Assembly (NCBI GenBank): GCA_001683895.1
Contig: LXQJ01000051.1
Coordinates: 96,260 to 159,538, forward strand
Length of the DNA stretch: 63,279 bases
Direction: 5' to 3'
Origin: Luteimonas sp. ANT-B3E
GTDB taxonomy: Bacteria; Pseudomonadota; Gammaproteobacteria; Xanthomonadales; Xanthomonadaceae
Below are positions 19,857 through 29,661 of the stretch, one piece after another. Each line of letters opens with the position of its first letter. Position 1 is the stretch's first letter. Position numbers and translations under genes: made by a program. The notes beneath the pieces are model-generated. The model made no database searches. It saw nothing but the letters and a program-made list of their open reading frames with translations, and was not told the origin of the DNA.

Positions 19857-20977
19857 GCCGCCTGCTCCCGGGCGCCCAGCGCATCGAGCACGCGGTCGTT
19901 CTCGCGCGGGGTGCCGATGGTGATGCGCAGCGCATCGACGAGCCCTGGCGCGGCGCGCTGGTCGCGCACCACGACGCCGTGCGCCAGCAGCGCCGCGAAC
20001 GCGGTGCCGGCGTCGTCGAAGCGGACCAGCAGGAAGTTGCCCTGCGACGGATAGACGCGGCGCACGCCGGGCAGCGCGGCCAGTGCGGCGTGCAGGCGCG
20101 TACGCTCCTGCAGCACCGTCGCGACGCGCGCGCGCGTGCCATCGAGCGCCGCACCGGACAGTCCCGCCAGCGCCAGTGCCGCGCACGGCGACGGCACCGG
20201 GTACGGCGCCTGGCAGGCGCGCAGCACCCCCACCAGCGCCGCGTCGGCAATCACGCAGCCGATGCGCGCCGCCGCCAGCGCATGCGCCTTCGACAGCGTG
20301 CGCAGCACCGCGATGTTGTCGTGCGCGGCCAGCAGCGTCGTGGCCGACGGCTGGTCGGCATACTCGCCGTAGGCCTCGTCCACCACGACCAGCGCGCGGC
20401 CGGCAAGGCGTCGCGCCAGCGCGGCAACCGCGTCGATCGCGACCGCGTTGCCGGTCGGATTGCCGGGCGAGCACAGGAACACCAGCTTCGCCCGCGAGGC
20501 CAGCGCGGCCTCCGCCACGGCGTCGAGATCGACGGCGAAACCATGGTCGCCGTCGACCAGCGGCACCTCGACCAGCCGCACGCCCTGCAGGCGGGCGCTG
20601 ACCGCGTACATGCCGAATACCGGCGGGCTGACCACGATCGCATCGCGGCCGGCGGCGCAGGTGGCGCGCACCAGCAGGTCGATCGCCTCGTCGCTGCCGC
20701 GGCCGACCAGCAGCTGCGACGGCGCGCAGCCGTACAGCCGCGCCAGCGCGTCGCAGAGCCCCTGCGGCTGCGGCTCCGGGTAGCGGCGGTGGCCGGCCTG
20801 CGGGTCGGGGTCGCCCGGGTTGGGCCAGGCCGCCTCGTTGGCGTTGAGCCACACGTCGCCGTTCAGGCGCTCGCTGCGCGCCGAGCGGTAGCCGCCGAAT
20901 CCCTGCAGGTCCTCGCGCACCAGCGCCAGCACGCCGGTCGCGCGCCCCTGCGCAGGCACCGCGGGACGCGCGCTCAC
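19853..20977 (-). CDS. hisC: Histidinol-phosphate aminotransferase
   Basis: 374 residues, PLP fold type I. It transfers the amino group from glutamate to imidazole acetol phosphate. Seen: [12 protein letters not shown] near the N-end, [31 protein letters not shown] (PLP Asp/Tyr) and the Schiff-base Lys in [16 protein letters not shown]. The start is a GTG (20975-20977) that overlaps the hisD TGA (20974-20976) as GTGA. A longer frame runs antisense-like through hisD and is not real. Confidence 0.95.
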   Translation of the reverse strand: MSARPAVPAQGRATGVLALVREDLQGFGGYRSARSERLNGDVWLNANEAAWPNPGDPDPQAGHRRYPEPQPQGLCDALARLYGCAPSQLLVGRGSDEAIDLLVRATCAAGRDAIVVSPPVFGMYAVSARLQGVRLVEVPLVDGDHGFAVDLDAVAEAALASRAKLVFLCSPGNPTGNAVAIDAVAALARRLAGRALVVVDEAYGEYADQPSATTLLAAHDNIAVLRTLSKAHALAAARIGCVIADAALVGVLRACQAPYPVPSPCAALALAGLSGAALDGTRARVATVLQERTRLHAALAALPGVRRVYPSQGNFLLVRFDDAGTAFAALLAHGVVVRDQRAAPGLVDALRITIGTPRENDRVLDALGAREQAA

Positions 20978-22326
20978 TGCGCCGTCCCGGTCGCGTCGCC
21001 CGCGGCCTGCAGCCGCAGCCGCACCGCGTTGGCGTGGGCATCCAGGCCTTCGGCCTCGGCCAGCACGATCGCCGATGGGCCGATGGCGGCGATCCCGGCC
21101 CGCGTCGCCTGCTGCACGCTGACCAGGTTCTGGAAACTGGCGACGCTGACGCCGCTGTACGCGCGCGCCGCACCGTTGGTGGGCAGCACGTGGTTGGTGC
21201 CGCTGCAGTAGTCGCCGAGCGCCTCGGGCGTGTCGTCGCCGAGGAACACCGAGCCGGCGACCTCGACGCGGTCGAGCCACTCGCGCGGCGCGCGCAGGGC
21301 GAGGATCAGGTGCTCCGGGGCGTAGGCGTTGCTGATGTCGAACGCGGTATCGAGGCGGTCGACCTCGACCAGCCGCGAAGAAGCCAGCGCCACCCGCGCC
21401 ACGTCGGCGCGCGGCAGCGCCGCCAACTGGCGGTCGAGCTCCAGCGCTACCGCGTCCACGAGCCGCGCGCTGTCGCTCAGCAGCAGCACCTGGGAGTCCG
21501 GGCCGTGCTCGGCCTGCGACAGCAGGTCGGCGGCGACGAACGCGGCATCGGCGCCGTCGTCGGCGATCACCAGCACCTCGGACGGCCCTGCCGGCATGTC
21601 GATGGCCGCGGCGCCGTCCTGCGCAACCTGCTGCTTGGCCGCGGTGACGTAGCTGTTGCCCGGGCCGAAGAGCTTGTCGCAGGCAGGCACCGACGCAGTG
21701 CCATAGGCCATGGCCGCGATCGCCTGCGCGCCGCCGAGCTTGAACACGCGGCTGACGCCGGTCAGCGCCGCCGCGACCAGCACCGCCGGATCGACGCTGC
21801 CGTCGCGCCGCGGCGGCGTGCACAGCACCACCTCGCGGCAGCCGGCCAGCCGCGCCGGCACCCCGAGCATCATCGCCGTCGATGGCAGCGGCGCGCTGCC
21901 AGCGGGCACGTACAGCCCCACGCGTGGAACGGGACGCACGATGCGCTCGCAGACCACGCCGGGCGCCGTCTCGACTGCATAGGGAGGCGCCATGCCCGCG
22001 CGGTGGAAGGCCTCGATGCGCGCGATCGCCTGCACCATCGCGTCGCGCAGCGCCGGCGCCACGGCCGCCTCCGCGGCCGCGAACTCCTCCGTCGTCACCG
22101 CCAGCGCGTCCAGCGCCACGCCGTCGAAGCGCAGCGTCAGCGCGCGCAGCGCCGTGTCGCCATCGACGCGCACCTGCGCGATGACGTCGGCCACGGCGCG
22201 CGCGGTCTCCGCCGACGTGCGCTGCACGGGGCGCCGTAGCGCCTCGCTGCGGGCGGCGTCATCGAGCTCCGACCAGCAGAGGCGGATGGCGGCGGCCCCG
22301 GCGGCGGTGATGGCAACGGCATTCAT
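20974..22326 (-). CDS. hisD: Histidinol dehydrogenase
   Basis: 450 residues, zinc- and NAD-dependent, final two oxidations to histidine. Seen: [40 protein letters not shown], the catalytic/metal region [13 protein letters not shown], and the Glu-His pair in [10 protein letters not shown]. The C-terminal block [20 protein letters not shown] is the zinc and dimer region. The ATG at 22324-22326 overlaps the hisG stop as ATGA. About 20 residues longer than E. coli HisD because of a variable N-end. Confidence 0.97.
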   Translation of the reverse strand: MNAVAITAAGAAAIRLCWSELDDAARSEALRRPVQRTSAETARAVADVIAQVRVDGDTALRALTLRFDGVALDALAVTTEEFAAAEAAVAPALRDAMVQAIARIEAFHRAGMAPPYAVETAPGVVCERIVRPVPRVGLYVPAGSAPLPSTAMMLGVPARLAGCREVVLCTPPRRDGSVDPAVLVAAALTGVSRVFKLGGAQAIAAMAYGTASVPACDKLFGPGNSYVTAAKQQVAQDGAAAIDMPAGPSEVLVIADDGADAAFVAADLLSQAEHGPDSQVLLLSDSARLVDAVALELDRQLAALPRADVARVALASSRLVEVDRLDTAFDISNAYAPEHLILALRAPREWLDRVEVAGSVFLGDDTPEALGDYCSGTNHVLPTNGAARAYSGVSVASFQNLVSVQQATRAGIAAIGPSAIVLAEAEGLDAHANAVRLRLQAAGDATGTAQ

Positions 22327-23237
22327 GACAGCGTCCTCTCGACGGGAAGCACCAGCAGTCCGCGGGCGCCGGCAGACTTCAGGTCTTCCAGGCGCTGCCA
22401 CGTCATGGCGCCATGGCACAGCGCCTGCAGCGCCAGGGTGTCGGCGCCATCCACCTGCAGGATGGTCGGCGGCTCGGCGTCGGGCAGCAGCTTGATCAAT
22501 GCCGGCACCGCGTCGCGCGGCGCCTGGAACAGCAGCAGCCTGCTGTCGCGCAGGCGCAGCACGCCGTCGAGGCGGCGCAGCAGCAGCTGCGCGAGCTCGG
22601 CGCGCGGGTCGGCGAATGTCGCCACCGGGCCCGCCAGCACGGCTTCGCTCTGCATCAGCGTGGTCACCGGCCTGAGCTGGTTGGCGGTGAGCGTGGCGCC
22701 GCTGGACACCAGGTCGCAGACGACATCGGCCTGCCCCAGCCGCGGCGCGATCTCGACCGAGCCCGACAGCATCACCACCGTCGCCTCGACGCCCTCGGCG
22801 CGCAGCCACTGCTGGGTCAGCGCCGGATAGCTGGTGGCGATGCGGCGGCCCTGCAGCTGTGCGGGCCCTTCCCACTCCCACGCCTCCGGCACCGCGATGT
22901 CGAGCCGGCAGCCGCCGAAGCCCAGACCGCGCATCTCGCGCGACACCGGGTCCAGCCCGCGGTCCCCGCGCTCGGCGTTGTACTCGCCCAGCACGTTGCG
23001 GCCGACCACGCCGAAGTCGCAGACGCCGTCGGCGAGCAGGCCGGGGATGTCGTCGTCGCGCACCAGCAGCAGGTCGACCGGCAGCGACTCGCCGTAGCAG
23101 AACAGCTTGTCGCGGCTCTCGCGCCACGACAGACCGCAGGACGCGAGCAGCGCGCGCGCCGGCTCGCTCAGGCGGCCGGATTTCTGGATCGCGATGCGCA
23201 GGCGGTCGCGCGCCACGGAGGTGGCTGGGGGTCTCAT
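22323..23237 (-). CDS. hisG: ATP phosphoribosyltransferase, long (feedback-regulated) form
   Basis: 304 residues. It commits ATP and PRPP to histidine synthesis. The catalytic part starts with [16 protein letters not shown] and has [11 protein letters not shown] and the PRPP-binding run [15 protein letters not shown]. The last ~75 residues (from [10 protein letters not shown] to [11 protein letters not shown]) are the ACT-like regulatory domain of the long form, which binds histidine. The ATG at 23235-23237 gives the usual N-end; a longer upstream frame is rejected because it runs through the regulator gene. It begins 11 bp after the TrpR-family gene, so both lie on one transcript. Confidence 0.97.
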   Translation of the reverse strand: MRPPATSVARDRLRIAIQKSGRLSEPARALLASCGLSWRESRDKLFCYGESLPVDLLLVRDDDIPGLLADGVCDFGVVGRNVLGEYNAERGDRGLDPVSREMRGLGFGGCRLDIAVPEAWEWEGPAQLQGRRIATSYPALTQQWLRAEGVEATVVMLSGSVEIAPRLGQADVVCDLVSSGATLTANQLRPVTTLMQSEAVLAGPVATFADPRAELAQLLLRRLDGVLRLRDSRLLLFQAPRDAVPALIKLLPDAEPPTILQVDGADTLALQALCHGAMTWQRLEDLKSAGARGLLVLPVERTLS

Positions 23238-23248
23238 GCAAGGGGGTC

Positions 23249-23575
23249 TCAGTGCGACGCCGACAGGCGCGGGAATTGGCGTGCCACGGCCGCGGCATAG
23301 CCGCCGGCACCGTGTTCGAGGGTGCGGGCCACGCGACCAATGGTGGTCACGCTGACCTGGGTGCGGTCGTGGATCTCGCGATACGGCAGCGACTGCAGCA
23401 GCAGCGGCACCACGCGCCAGCGGTCGGCCATGGCCTCCAGCTCCGCCGGCGTGCACAGGTCGATCAGGAACGCGGCCACGTCGTCGGGCTTGTCCAGCGA
23501 CGCCAAGGCCTTCGCCAGCGCCTTGAAGGAGGCACTGGCGTCGCGTTCGGGCAGGGGTTCGATGCGCTGCTTCAT
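23249..23575 (-). CDS. TrpR/YerC-family transcriptional regulator, probable his operon repressor
   Basis: 108 residues, all-helical TrpR superfamily (YerC/YecD group). The N-half has [20 protein letters not shown] and [12 protein letters not shown]. The helix-turn-helix follows: [20 protein letters not shown], about residues 64-83. It is the first gene of hisG-D-C-B-H-A-F-IE with 11 bp to hisG, and an inverted repeat lies 13 bp before its ATG. From memory, regulon reconstructions name a TrpR-family histidine regulator (HisR) in Xanthomonadales. DNA target and co-repressor are inferred; free histidine is the obvious candidate. Confidence 0.88.
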   Translation of the reverse strand: MKQRIEPLPERDASASFKALAKALASLDKPDDVAAFLIDLCTPAELEAMADRWRVVPLLLQSLPYREIHDRTQVSVTTIGRVARTLEHGAGGYAAAVARQFPRLSASH

Positions 23576-23584
23576 GGTGTCAAT

Positions 23585-23610
23585 GTATTAACGTGCTAGT
23601 ACGTTAGTTG
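23585..23610 (-). promoter_or_regulatory. Probable operator-promoter of the TrpR-like gene and his operon
   Basis: A perfect inverted repeat TAACGT-6 bp-ACGTTA spans 23589-23606 in an AT-richer island. It contains CTAGTACG, resembling half of the E. coli trp operator. Read on the minus strand, TAATAC (23590-23585) can serve as -10 and lies nine bases before the ATG, so the operator would sit between -35 and -10 and the mRNA would be nearly leaderless. No Shine-Dalgarno sequence is visible. Protein binding is inferred. Confidence 0.6.
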
Positions 23611-23721
23611 TTCGAGACGCCCGGGTCAAGCGCTGGAGGCCTGCGCGCATCGGACGGGTATCCATCGTCGTGGAGCGACCCGGGGCGCTGCGGTTGCCCC
23701 GCGCTACGTCATCGACACGCC

Positions 23722-25641
23722 TTATTGGCCCCGCATCATCGCCGCCCGCGCCGCGGCCAGGACCTCGCCGTCCTCCACGAGCTGCACTGCGGTCGCGACT
23801 TCTGCGTCCAGCGCGCGGTCGTGGTCGAGGTAGGGGATGCGGGCGCGGATCGCGGCGTGCGCCGCGGCGACCGCGTAGCCGGGATGGAATGCCGGCGCCT
23901 CCGCCAGCTCCGCGCGCAGCGCGTCGGCCTCGGCGAGGAACGCCGCGCGGTCGGAAGCTCCCGGCAGCGGTGCGTTCAGTACCTTGCCCGCGATCGCCTC
24001 TGCGTCCGCGCGCCGCGCCAGGTCGCGGGCGGCGTTGATCATGTCGCGGCGCAGGTCGAGCGCCTGCGCCGCGGTGTACAGCTCGAGCGCCAGCACGCGC
24101 CCCAGGTCCTGCGTCATCGACAGCACGTGGCGTGCCTCGTTGGTGCCCATCGACACGTGGTCCTCGGCGTTCGCGGAGGTCGGGATCGAATACACCGACG
24201 CCGGGTGCGCGCGCGTGGCAAGGTCGTTGACGATCGCCGCCGCGGTGTACTGCACGATCATGTAGCCGGACTGGGTGCCGTCCTCGTCACCGGTGAGGAA
24301 CGCCGGCAGCCCGTCGCTGGTGGCCGGGTCCAGCAGCTTGTTGAGGCGGCGCTCGGAGATGCCGGCCAGCACCGGGATTGCCGCCTTGACGTAGCTCATC
24401 GCCAGCGCGAGAGGCATGCCGTGGAAGTGCCCGGCGGAGATCACCTGGCGCTCGATCGGCAGCTCGCCGCCGTCGTCGGCGGTGCGGTCGGGGAACACCA
24501 GCGGGTTGTCGGTCACCGCGTTGAGCTCGATGTCGAACACGCGCCGCGCCTGCGCCAGCGCGTCGCGCACCGCGCCGTGCACCTGCGGCACGCAGCGAAG
24601 CGAGTAGCTGTCCTGCGGCTGGTGCTTCTTGCCGCCGCGGAACGGCTTGAAGCGCCGGTAGAAGGTCTCGCGGCCGTGGCGCTGCGCGGTCGGCACCCAC
24701 TCCCAGCCGATGTCGAACACCAGCGCCTGCGCCTGTGGCGTGTCCCAGCTGCCCGGCAGCCACTGACGGAACCGCGGCACGAGGTGGTAGGCGATGTCCG
24801 CCAGCGTGGAGCCGTCGAGCAGCCGCCGCAGGTGCCCAGCCACCGCCACCTGCCCCGGATGCGGTCGCAGCGCGTGCACGTCGTCGCCGAACGCGCCCAG
24901 CCGGCCGGCGAACGCATCGATGGTCATCGCCGCGGCAAGGTCGGCGGTGTCGGCCAGCTCCTCCAGCCGATACAGGGCCAGCACGCCGGTCGCCAGCATC
25001 TGCGCGGTGCCGTTGTTGAGCGCCAGCCCCTCCTTGTACGACAGCGTGACCGGCGCCAGCCCGCAGCGCCGCAGCGCCTCGGCGCCGGGCATGCGCTCGC
25101 CGGCGACGAAGGCCTCGCCGCCGCCCAGCAGCACGATCGCCAGGTGCGACAGCGGTGCCAGGTCGCCGGACGCGCCGACCGACCCCAGCGCCGGGACCAC
25201 TGGCACGATGCCGGCGTTGAGCATCGCCGCCAGCGCCTGCAGCGTCTTCACGCGGATGCCCGAATGCCCGCGCAGCAGCGTGTTGATGCGGATGCACAGC
25301 ATCGCGCGCACCACGTCGGCGTCCAGCGGCTCGCCGACGCAGACCGCGTGGGTCAGGATCAGGTTCTGCTGCAGCTCCTGGTGCAGCGAGCGGCCCGACG
25401 GTGTCGCGCCCGGCAGCTCGTCGCGCAGCGGATGCGCGCCCAGCAGTTTGTCGGCGTTGCTGCCGAAGCCGGTGGAGACGCCATAGATCGGCTCCTCGCG
25501 GCGCACCTGCTCGGCCAGGAAATCGGCGGCGCGCGCCACCCGCGCCAGCGCGGCGTCGCCCAGCGCCACCGGCGCGCCGTGGGCCACCATCACCAGTTGG
25601 CCGTGGGTCAGCGACTCGCCGTCGAGCAGGATCGGTTGCAT
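23722..25641 (-). CDS. hutH: Histidine-type aromatic amino acid ammonia-lyase, extended
   Basis: 639 residues against about 510 for normal HutH. The MIO cofactor triad is in GSVGASGDLAPLSH (Ala-Ser-Gly at about 157-159), and the catalytic Tyr is in IYGVSTGFGSN near residue 53. The substrate-selectivity pair reads Thr-His in QNLILTHA (97-98). Histidine lyases have Ser-His there, and tyrosine or phenylalanine lyases have His-Leu or Phe-Leu, so histidine is the likeliest substrate (urocanate plus ammonia). An extra ~60 residues (about 282-342, with GWEWVPTAQRHGRETFYRR) separate RPHPGQ from DSYSLRCVPQVHGA. No hutU, hutI or hutG gene is in the window. 29 bp after hisS. A role in an aryl-polyene or other secondary pathway is possible. 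Confidence 0.85.
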   Translation of the reverse strand: MQPILLDGESLTHGQLVMVAHGAPVALGDAALARVARAADFLAEQVRREEPIYGVSTGFGSNADKLLGAHPLRDELPGATPSGRSLHQELQQNLILTHAVCVGEPLDADVVRAMLCIRINTLLRGHSGIRVKTLQALAAMLNAGIVPVVPALGSVGASGDLAPLSHLAIVLLGGGEAFVAGERMPGAEALRRCGLAPVTLSYKEGLALNNGTAQMLATGVLALYRLEELADTADLAAAMTIDAFAGRLGAFGDDVHALRPHPGQVAVAGHLRRLLDGSTLADIAYHLVPRFRQWLPGSWDTPQAQALVFDIGWEWVPTAQRHGRETFYRRFKPFRGGKKHQPQDSYSLRCVPQVHGAVRDALAQARRVFDIELNAVTDNPLVFPDRTADDGGELPIERQVISAGHFHGMPLALAMSYVKAAIPVLAGISERRLNKLLDPATSDGLPAFLTGDEDGTQSGYMIVQYTAAAIVNDLATRAHPASVYSIPTSANAEDHVSMGTNEARHVLSMTQDLGRVLALELYTAAQALDLRRDMINAARDLARRADAEAIAGKVLNAPLPGASDRAAFLAEADALRAELAEAPAFHPGYAVAAAHAAIRARIPYLDHDRALDAEVATAVQLVEDGEVLAAARAAMMRGQ

Positions 25642-25670
25642 CGGGTGTCTGCTCCTGGTGCGGAATGGCT

Positions 25671-27062
25671 TCAGCGCGCGCCCTGCGCCCGCCACTGCTC
25701 GCGCTCGACGAACAGCGTGCGTGCAAGGTCGGCCTCGGCCACCTCGAACTGCTCGCCGCGGCGCAGGTCCTTGACCGCGACCACGCCGCGCGCCGCCTCG
25801 TCCTCGCCGCGGATCACCACGAAGCGGATGCCCGCGCGGTCGGCGTACTGCATCTGCTTGGCCAGCTTGCGCGGCTCCAGCTGGGTCTCGACGTTGAGCC
25901 CGCCGCTGCGCAGCTTCTGCGAAAGCGCCAGCGCGTGGTCCAGCCCGGCATCGTCGAACAGCGCCACCAGCACGTCGACCGAGCTTTCCGCGGTCGCCAC
26001 CAGCCCGGCCTCGCGCAGCTGCCAGAACAGCCGGGTCAGGCCGATCGAGATGCCGACGCCGGGCAGCCGCGACTTGGTGTAGTGCCCCGCGAGGTCGTCG
26101 TAGCGGCCGCCGGAGCACACCGAGCCGATCTGCGGATGGTCGTCGAGCACGGTCTCGTAGACCATGCCGGTGTAGTAGTCGAGGCCGCGCGCGATCGACA
26201 GGTTGATCGCATAGCGCGCCTCGGGCACGTCCATCGCGCGCAGCTGCTTCATCACGCCGACGAGCTCCGCGCGGCCCTCCTCGAACAGCGGCGTGCCGTC
26301 GCCGAGCGCGGCAAGCCGCGCCAGCGCGTCGTCGTGACCCTGCGAGCGCACGCGCGAGAACGCCATCAGCCGCTCGACGACGTCGGCCGCAAGCGCGAAG
26401 CCCTCCCCCTGCAGCGTGGCGCGCACCGCGTCCTCGCCGCGCTTGTCGAGCTTGTCGATCTCGCGCAGCACGCCGGCCTGCAGGTCGTCGCCGATGCCCT
26501 GCCCGGCAAAGAAGCCGCGCAGCAGCTTGCGGTGGTTCAGCTGGATGGTGAACGCACCCACGTCCAGCGCCGAGAACACCGCGTGGATCACCGCGGGGAT
26601 CTCGGCGTCGATCCGCGGCGACAGCCCGTCCTTGCCGATCACGTCGATATCGCACTGGTAAAACTCGCGGAAGCGCCCGCGCTGCGCCCGCTCGCCGCGG
26701 TACACGCGCTGCATCTGGTAGCGGCGGAACGGGAACGCGAGGTCGTGCTCGTGCTCGGCGACGTAGCGCGCCAGCGGCACCGTGAGGTCGAAGCGCAGCG
26801 CCAGCTCGGGCATGCCGGCATTGCCGTCGGCGTCCGCGGCCTTGGCCAGCACGCCGGTGGACTGCACGAAGTACACCTGGCGCTCGGTTTCACCGCCGGA
26901 CTTGGTCAGCAGCACGTCGGACAGCTCGAACACCGGGGTCTCCACCGGCAGGAACGCGAACGCCTCGAAGGTGCGGCGGATGGTGTCGAGCATGCGCTGG
27001 AACGCGATCTGGTCGCGCGGCAGCAACTCGAGGATGCCGGGCGGCGTGCGGGGCTTGATCAA
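25671..27062 (-). CDS. hisS: Histidyl-tRNA synthetase
   Basis: 463 residues, class II aminoacyl-tRNA synthetase, cytoplasmic. Seen: motif 2 with [20 protein letters not shown], histidine-A-type loops around [15 protein letters not shown] and [10 protein letters not shown], motif 3 [12 protein letters not shown], and a C-terminal anticodon-binding domain starting at [12 protein letters not shown]. The start is TTG 27060-27062 ([14 protein letters not shown] follows), with CTGGAG as ribosome site. No ATG is available upstream without crossing the conserved N-end. It lies upstream of the ammonia-lyase gene on the same strand and near the his operon, which keeps histidine-related genes together. 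Confidence 0.96.
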   Translation of the reverse strand: MIKPRTPPGILELLPRDQIAFQRMLDTIRRTFEAFAFLPVETPVFELSDVLLTKSGGETERQVYFVQSTGVLAKAADADGNAGMPELALRFDLTVPLARYVAEHEHDLAFPFRRYQMQRVYRGERAQRGRFREFYQCDIDVIGKDGLSPRIDAEIPAVIHAVFSALDVGAFTIQLNHRKLLRGFFAGQGIGDDLQAGVLREIDKLDKRGEDAVRATLQGEGFALAADVVERLMAFSRVRSQGHDDALARLAALGDGTPLFEEGRAELVGVMKQLRAMDVPEARYAINLSIARGLDYYTGMVYETVLDDHPQIGSVCSGGRYDDLAGHYTKSRLPGVGISIGLTRLFWQLREAGLVATAESSVDVLVALFDDAGLDHALALSQKLRSGGLNVETQLEPRKLAKQMQYADRAGIRFVVIRGEDEAARGVVAVKDLRRGEQFEVAEADLARTLFVEREQWRAQGAR

Positions 27063-27196
27063 GCGGGGCTCCAGGCGATGGTGTCCAGCGGGCCGACCAG
27101 TCTAGTGGGTCGGCCGCGGGACGGCTCGGGGAGCACCTGGCCCCACCCATCGGACGCGGCGATCGGCGTCAGCTCGCGCCACTACCGGCTTCCAAG

Positions 27197-27225
27197 TTGC
27201 CGCCCGCGGCCCTGGCCCGTATCAT
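27197..27225 (+). promoter_or_regulatory. Promoter of tRNA-Pro
   Basis: TTGCCG (27197-27202) and TATCAT (27220-27225) with an exact 17-bp spacer, ending 14 bp before the tRNA. It matches a sigma-70 promoter and lies in the gap behind the divergent hisS start. Confidence 0.7.
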
Positions 27226-27239
27226 GCGCGGCTGACAAT

Positions 27240-27316
<77 letters not shown>

Positions 27317-27336
27317 GTCGATGGATCCACGCAGCA

Positions 27337-27365
27337 AGCTGGCCCTGTGCCGGCTTTTTGTTTTT
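27337..27365 (+). terminator. Rho-independent terminator after tRNA-Pro
   Basis: Hairpin AGCTGGC-CCTGT-GCCGGCT (one G-T pair) followed by TTTTGTTTTT. It lies 20 bp after the tRNA and before pgaA, so it ends the tRNA transcript and insulates the pga operon. This is the clearest T-run terminator in the window. Confidence 0.8.
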
Positions 27366-27435
27366 CCGGCGACGACAGCGCCTGATCCTGGGACGTTCAA
27401 GGACATGAAGACGGCCATCGCGCGTCTCGTTTAGG

Positions 27436-29661
27436 ATGCGCATCGCTGGAGACCGTGACGCACGTCTCGCTTTCCCTGAAGACGCCCGTCCTGTCGCGTC
27501 CCCGGATCCCGTTTTGCTCCTTCCCCGTCTGCTCCCGGCGCGCCCGCTCGCGCGCCCTCGCCACGCGCTTGCCTTCGCGCTTTCCGCTGCCCTCCTGGTA
27601 TTGCTGCTCGCGACGCCACCGGCGTTCGCGGCCAATGCCGCCCCGGGCCCGCTGGGCTCCAGCCTCGATGCCCGCAGCGCCCACGCGCTGCTCGACGCCG
27701 CCGACCGCCTGCGCGACGGAGGCCGGCCCGCTGACGCCCTGGTCCTGCAGCAGCGCGTGCTGTCCCACGACACCGGCGACGCGGGCGTGGCGGAGCGGGC
27801 GTTCCGCAGCCGCGCGATGAGCCTCGCGGACCTCGGCAGCGCCGGGCTGGCGTATGCCGCCCTGCAGGAGCGACCCGCCCTGTTCCCCGCCCATGAGCGC
27901 GAACGCATCGAAGGCGACCGCGTGGCGCGCATGATCGCGTGGGGCGCGACTATGCCGGAGACCCCCGACACGCGGCAGGCCGAGGCGCGGGCGGCCCTCG
28001 CCACGCTGCGTGAGCTGCAGGCGGTATCGCCGCGGACGACCAATTGGGAGGCGACCCGCCTCCGCGTCGATGCCCTGGCCGCGCTGAACCGCCTGCAGCG
28101 CCACCAGGAGGTGGCCGACGGCCACGCCGCACTGCTGGCCGACGGTATCGAGGTCCCCGGCTACATCCTCGCCACGGTCGGCGATTCCCTGCTGGCGCTG
28201 CGCCGGGCGGAGGACGCCACGGTGGTGCTGCAGCAGGCGCTCACTCACGACCCGGAGGATTTCAACGCCGGCCTGCTGCTGGCCTATGCGTGGCTGGAGC
28301 AGGAGCGCTTCGATCTGGCGCTGCCGCAGTTCGCGTCGCTGGCCGACCAGCAGGTGCCGTGGCCGCGTCGTGCCGGCGCCCGCAGCGGCTACCAGAATTG
28401 GGACCGCTACACCGGCGACATCAACCGCGCGATAGCGCAGTCGTTCGCCAACGACAACGGCGGCGCCGAGGCGTCGCTGGCGGCACTCGGCGGCATCGGC
28501 CCCTACAACGCCGGCACCCAGTCCGCGATTGGCAGCGTGCAGTTGCGCCGGCTGCGCCCGGCCGCGGCGCTGGAGCGCTTCGACATGGCGCTGACGTTGG
28601 ATCCGGACACCCGCGACGCGCGCGTGGGCCGCGTCGATGCGTTGCTGGCGCTGGACCTCGTCGACGAGGCGCGCGCGGCGTATGCCGAACTGCGTCGTCG
28701 GCACCCCGCCGATCCTCGGCTGGACCGCCTTGGCCGTCGCCTCGAGCGCCATCGCGGCTGGCAGGTCGCGGTCGACGCCAACCGCGGACGCAGCCGCGCG
28801 CGAGACGCTGGCACGTCGCTGTCGCCGCTCGGCAGCCGCGACGGCAGCGTGCGGGTGGCGATCGACTCTCCGTTGATCGACGATCGCTGGCGTATCGGCG
28901 CGGTCGCCGAGGAGGCCTGGGCCGATTTCGACGACCAGCGCATCCGCTTCCGGCGCGCCGGCCTCGGCGCCAGCTACCGCCACGACCGCCTGGGCGTGTC
29001 CGCGATCGCGGCGCGCGCGGTCGACGACTTCGGCGACGGCGGGATCTCGCTCACGGTCGCCGCCGACTGGCGCTTCAGCGACGCATGGCACGGCTCGCTG
29101 CAGGTCGCGCGGCGCGACATCGATGCCTCGCTGCAGGCGCGCCGCTTCGGCATCACGGCCGACAGCGTCGCCGCGGCCGCGCTGTGGACGCCCAGTGACG
29201 AGACCTGGCTGCGCGTGGGCGCCAGCCAGTTCCGCTACGACGACGGCAACCGTCGCCAGCAGGTCGGCTTCGACGCCAGCCAGCGGCTGTACCGTTCGCC
29301 GCACTGGCTGGTCGACGGCCTGGCGGGCGTGTCCACGAGCCGCGGCTCCCGCGGCGCCGACGTGCCCTACTTCAACCCGGAGCGCGACGCGTCAGCCAGC
29401 ATCGGCGCGCGCATCGACCACCTGGCCTGGCGTCGCTACGAGCGCCACTTCCGCCACCGCCTAGACGTCACCGTGGGGCCTTACCACCAGCGCGGCTTCG
29501 GCACCGCCTGGATGCCGGCGGTCGGCTACCGCCACTTGTTGCAGTTCGACGGCGGCCACGTGCTCGAGTACGGCGTCGCCTGGTCGCGCCCGGTGTACGA
29601 CGGCAACCGCGAGCAGCGCGTCGGCATCGATCTTGTCTATCGCTGGGGAGATGCCCGATGA
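27436..29661 (+). CDS. pgaA: PgaA-type poly-N-acetylglucosamine export porin
   Basis: 741 residues (E. coli PgaA is about 800). Role: outer-membrane export of poly-beta-1,6-N-acetylglucosamine. Seen: an unusually long basic N-end before a hydrophobic signal core (ALAFALSAALLVLLLATPPAFA, about residues 43-65), then a periplasmic TPR superhelix (about 70-440, repeats such as AEDATVVLQQALTHDPED). The C-terminal ~300 residues have the alternating pattern of a beta barrel and end VGIDLVYRWGDAR. The true start may be later, for example TTG near 27514, which would give a normal signal peptide. The stop overlaps pgaB as ATGA. Confidence 0.85.
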   Translation: MRIAGDRDARLAFPEDARPVASPDPVLLLPRLLPARPLARPRHALAFALSAALLVLLLATPPAFAANAAPGPLGSSLDARSAHALLDAADRLRDGGRPADALVLQQRVLSHDTGDAGVAERAFRSRAMSLADLGSAGLAYAALQERPALFPAHERERIEGDRVARMIAWGATMPETPDTRQAEARAALATLRELQAVSPRTTNWEATRLRVDALAALNRLQRHQEVADGHAALLADGIEVPGYILATVGDSLLALRRAEDATVVLQQALTHDPEDFNAGLLLAYAWLEQERFDLALPQFASLADQQVPWPRRAGARSGYQNWDRYTGDINRAIAQSFANDNGGAEASLAALGGIGPYNAGTQSAIGSVQLRRLRPAAALERFDMALTLDPDTRDARVGRVDALLALDLVDEARAAYAELRRRHPADPRLDRLGRRLERHRGWQVAVDANRGRSRARDAGTSLSPLGSRDGSVRVAIDSPLIDDRWRIGAVAEEAWADFDDQRIRFRRAGLGASYRHDRLGVSAIAARAVDDFGDGGISLTVAADWRFSDAWHGSLQVARRDIDASLQARRFGITADSVAAAALWTPSDETWLRVGASQFRYDDGNRRQQVGFDASQRLYRSPHWLVDGLAGVSTSRGSRGADVPYFNPERDASASIGARIDHLAWRRYERHFRHRLDVTVGPYHQRGFGTAWMPAVGYRHLLQFDGGHVLEYGVAWSRPVYDGNREQRVGIDLVYRWGDAR

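Noticed and set aside
23608-26082. An 824-codon plus-strand frame opposite the ammonia-lyase
   Set aside because: The product is a His/Arg/Gln-rich low-complexity chain with no domain, while the minus strand encodes a conserved enzyme.
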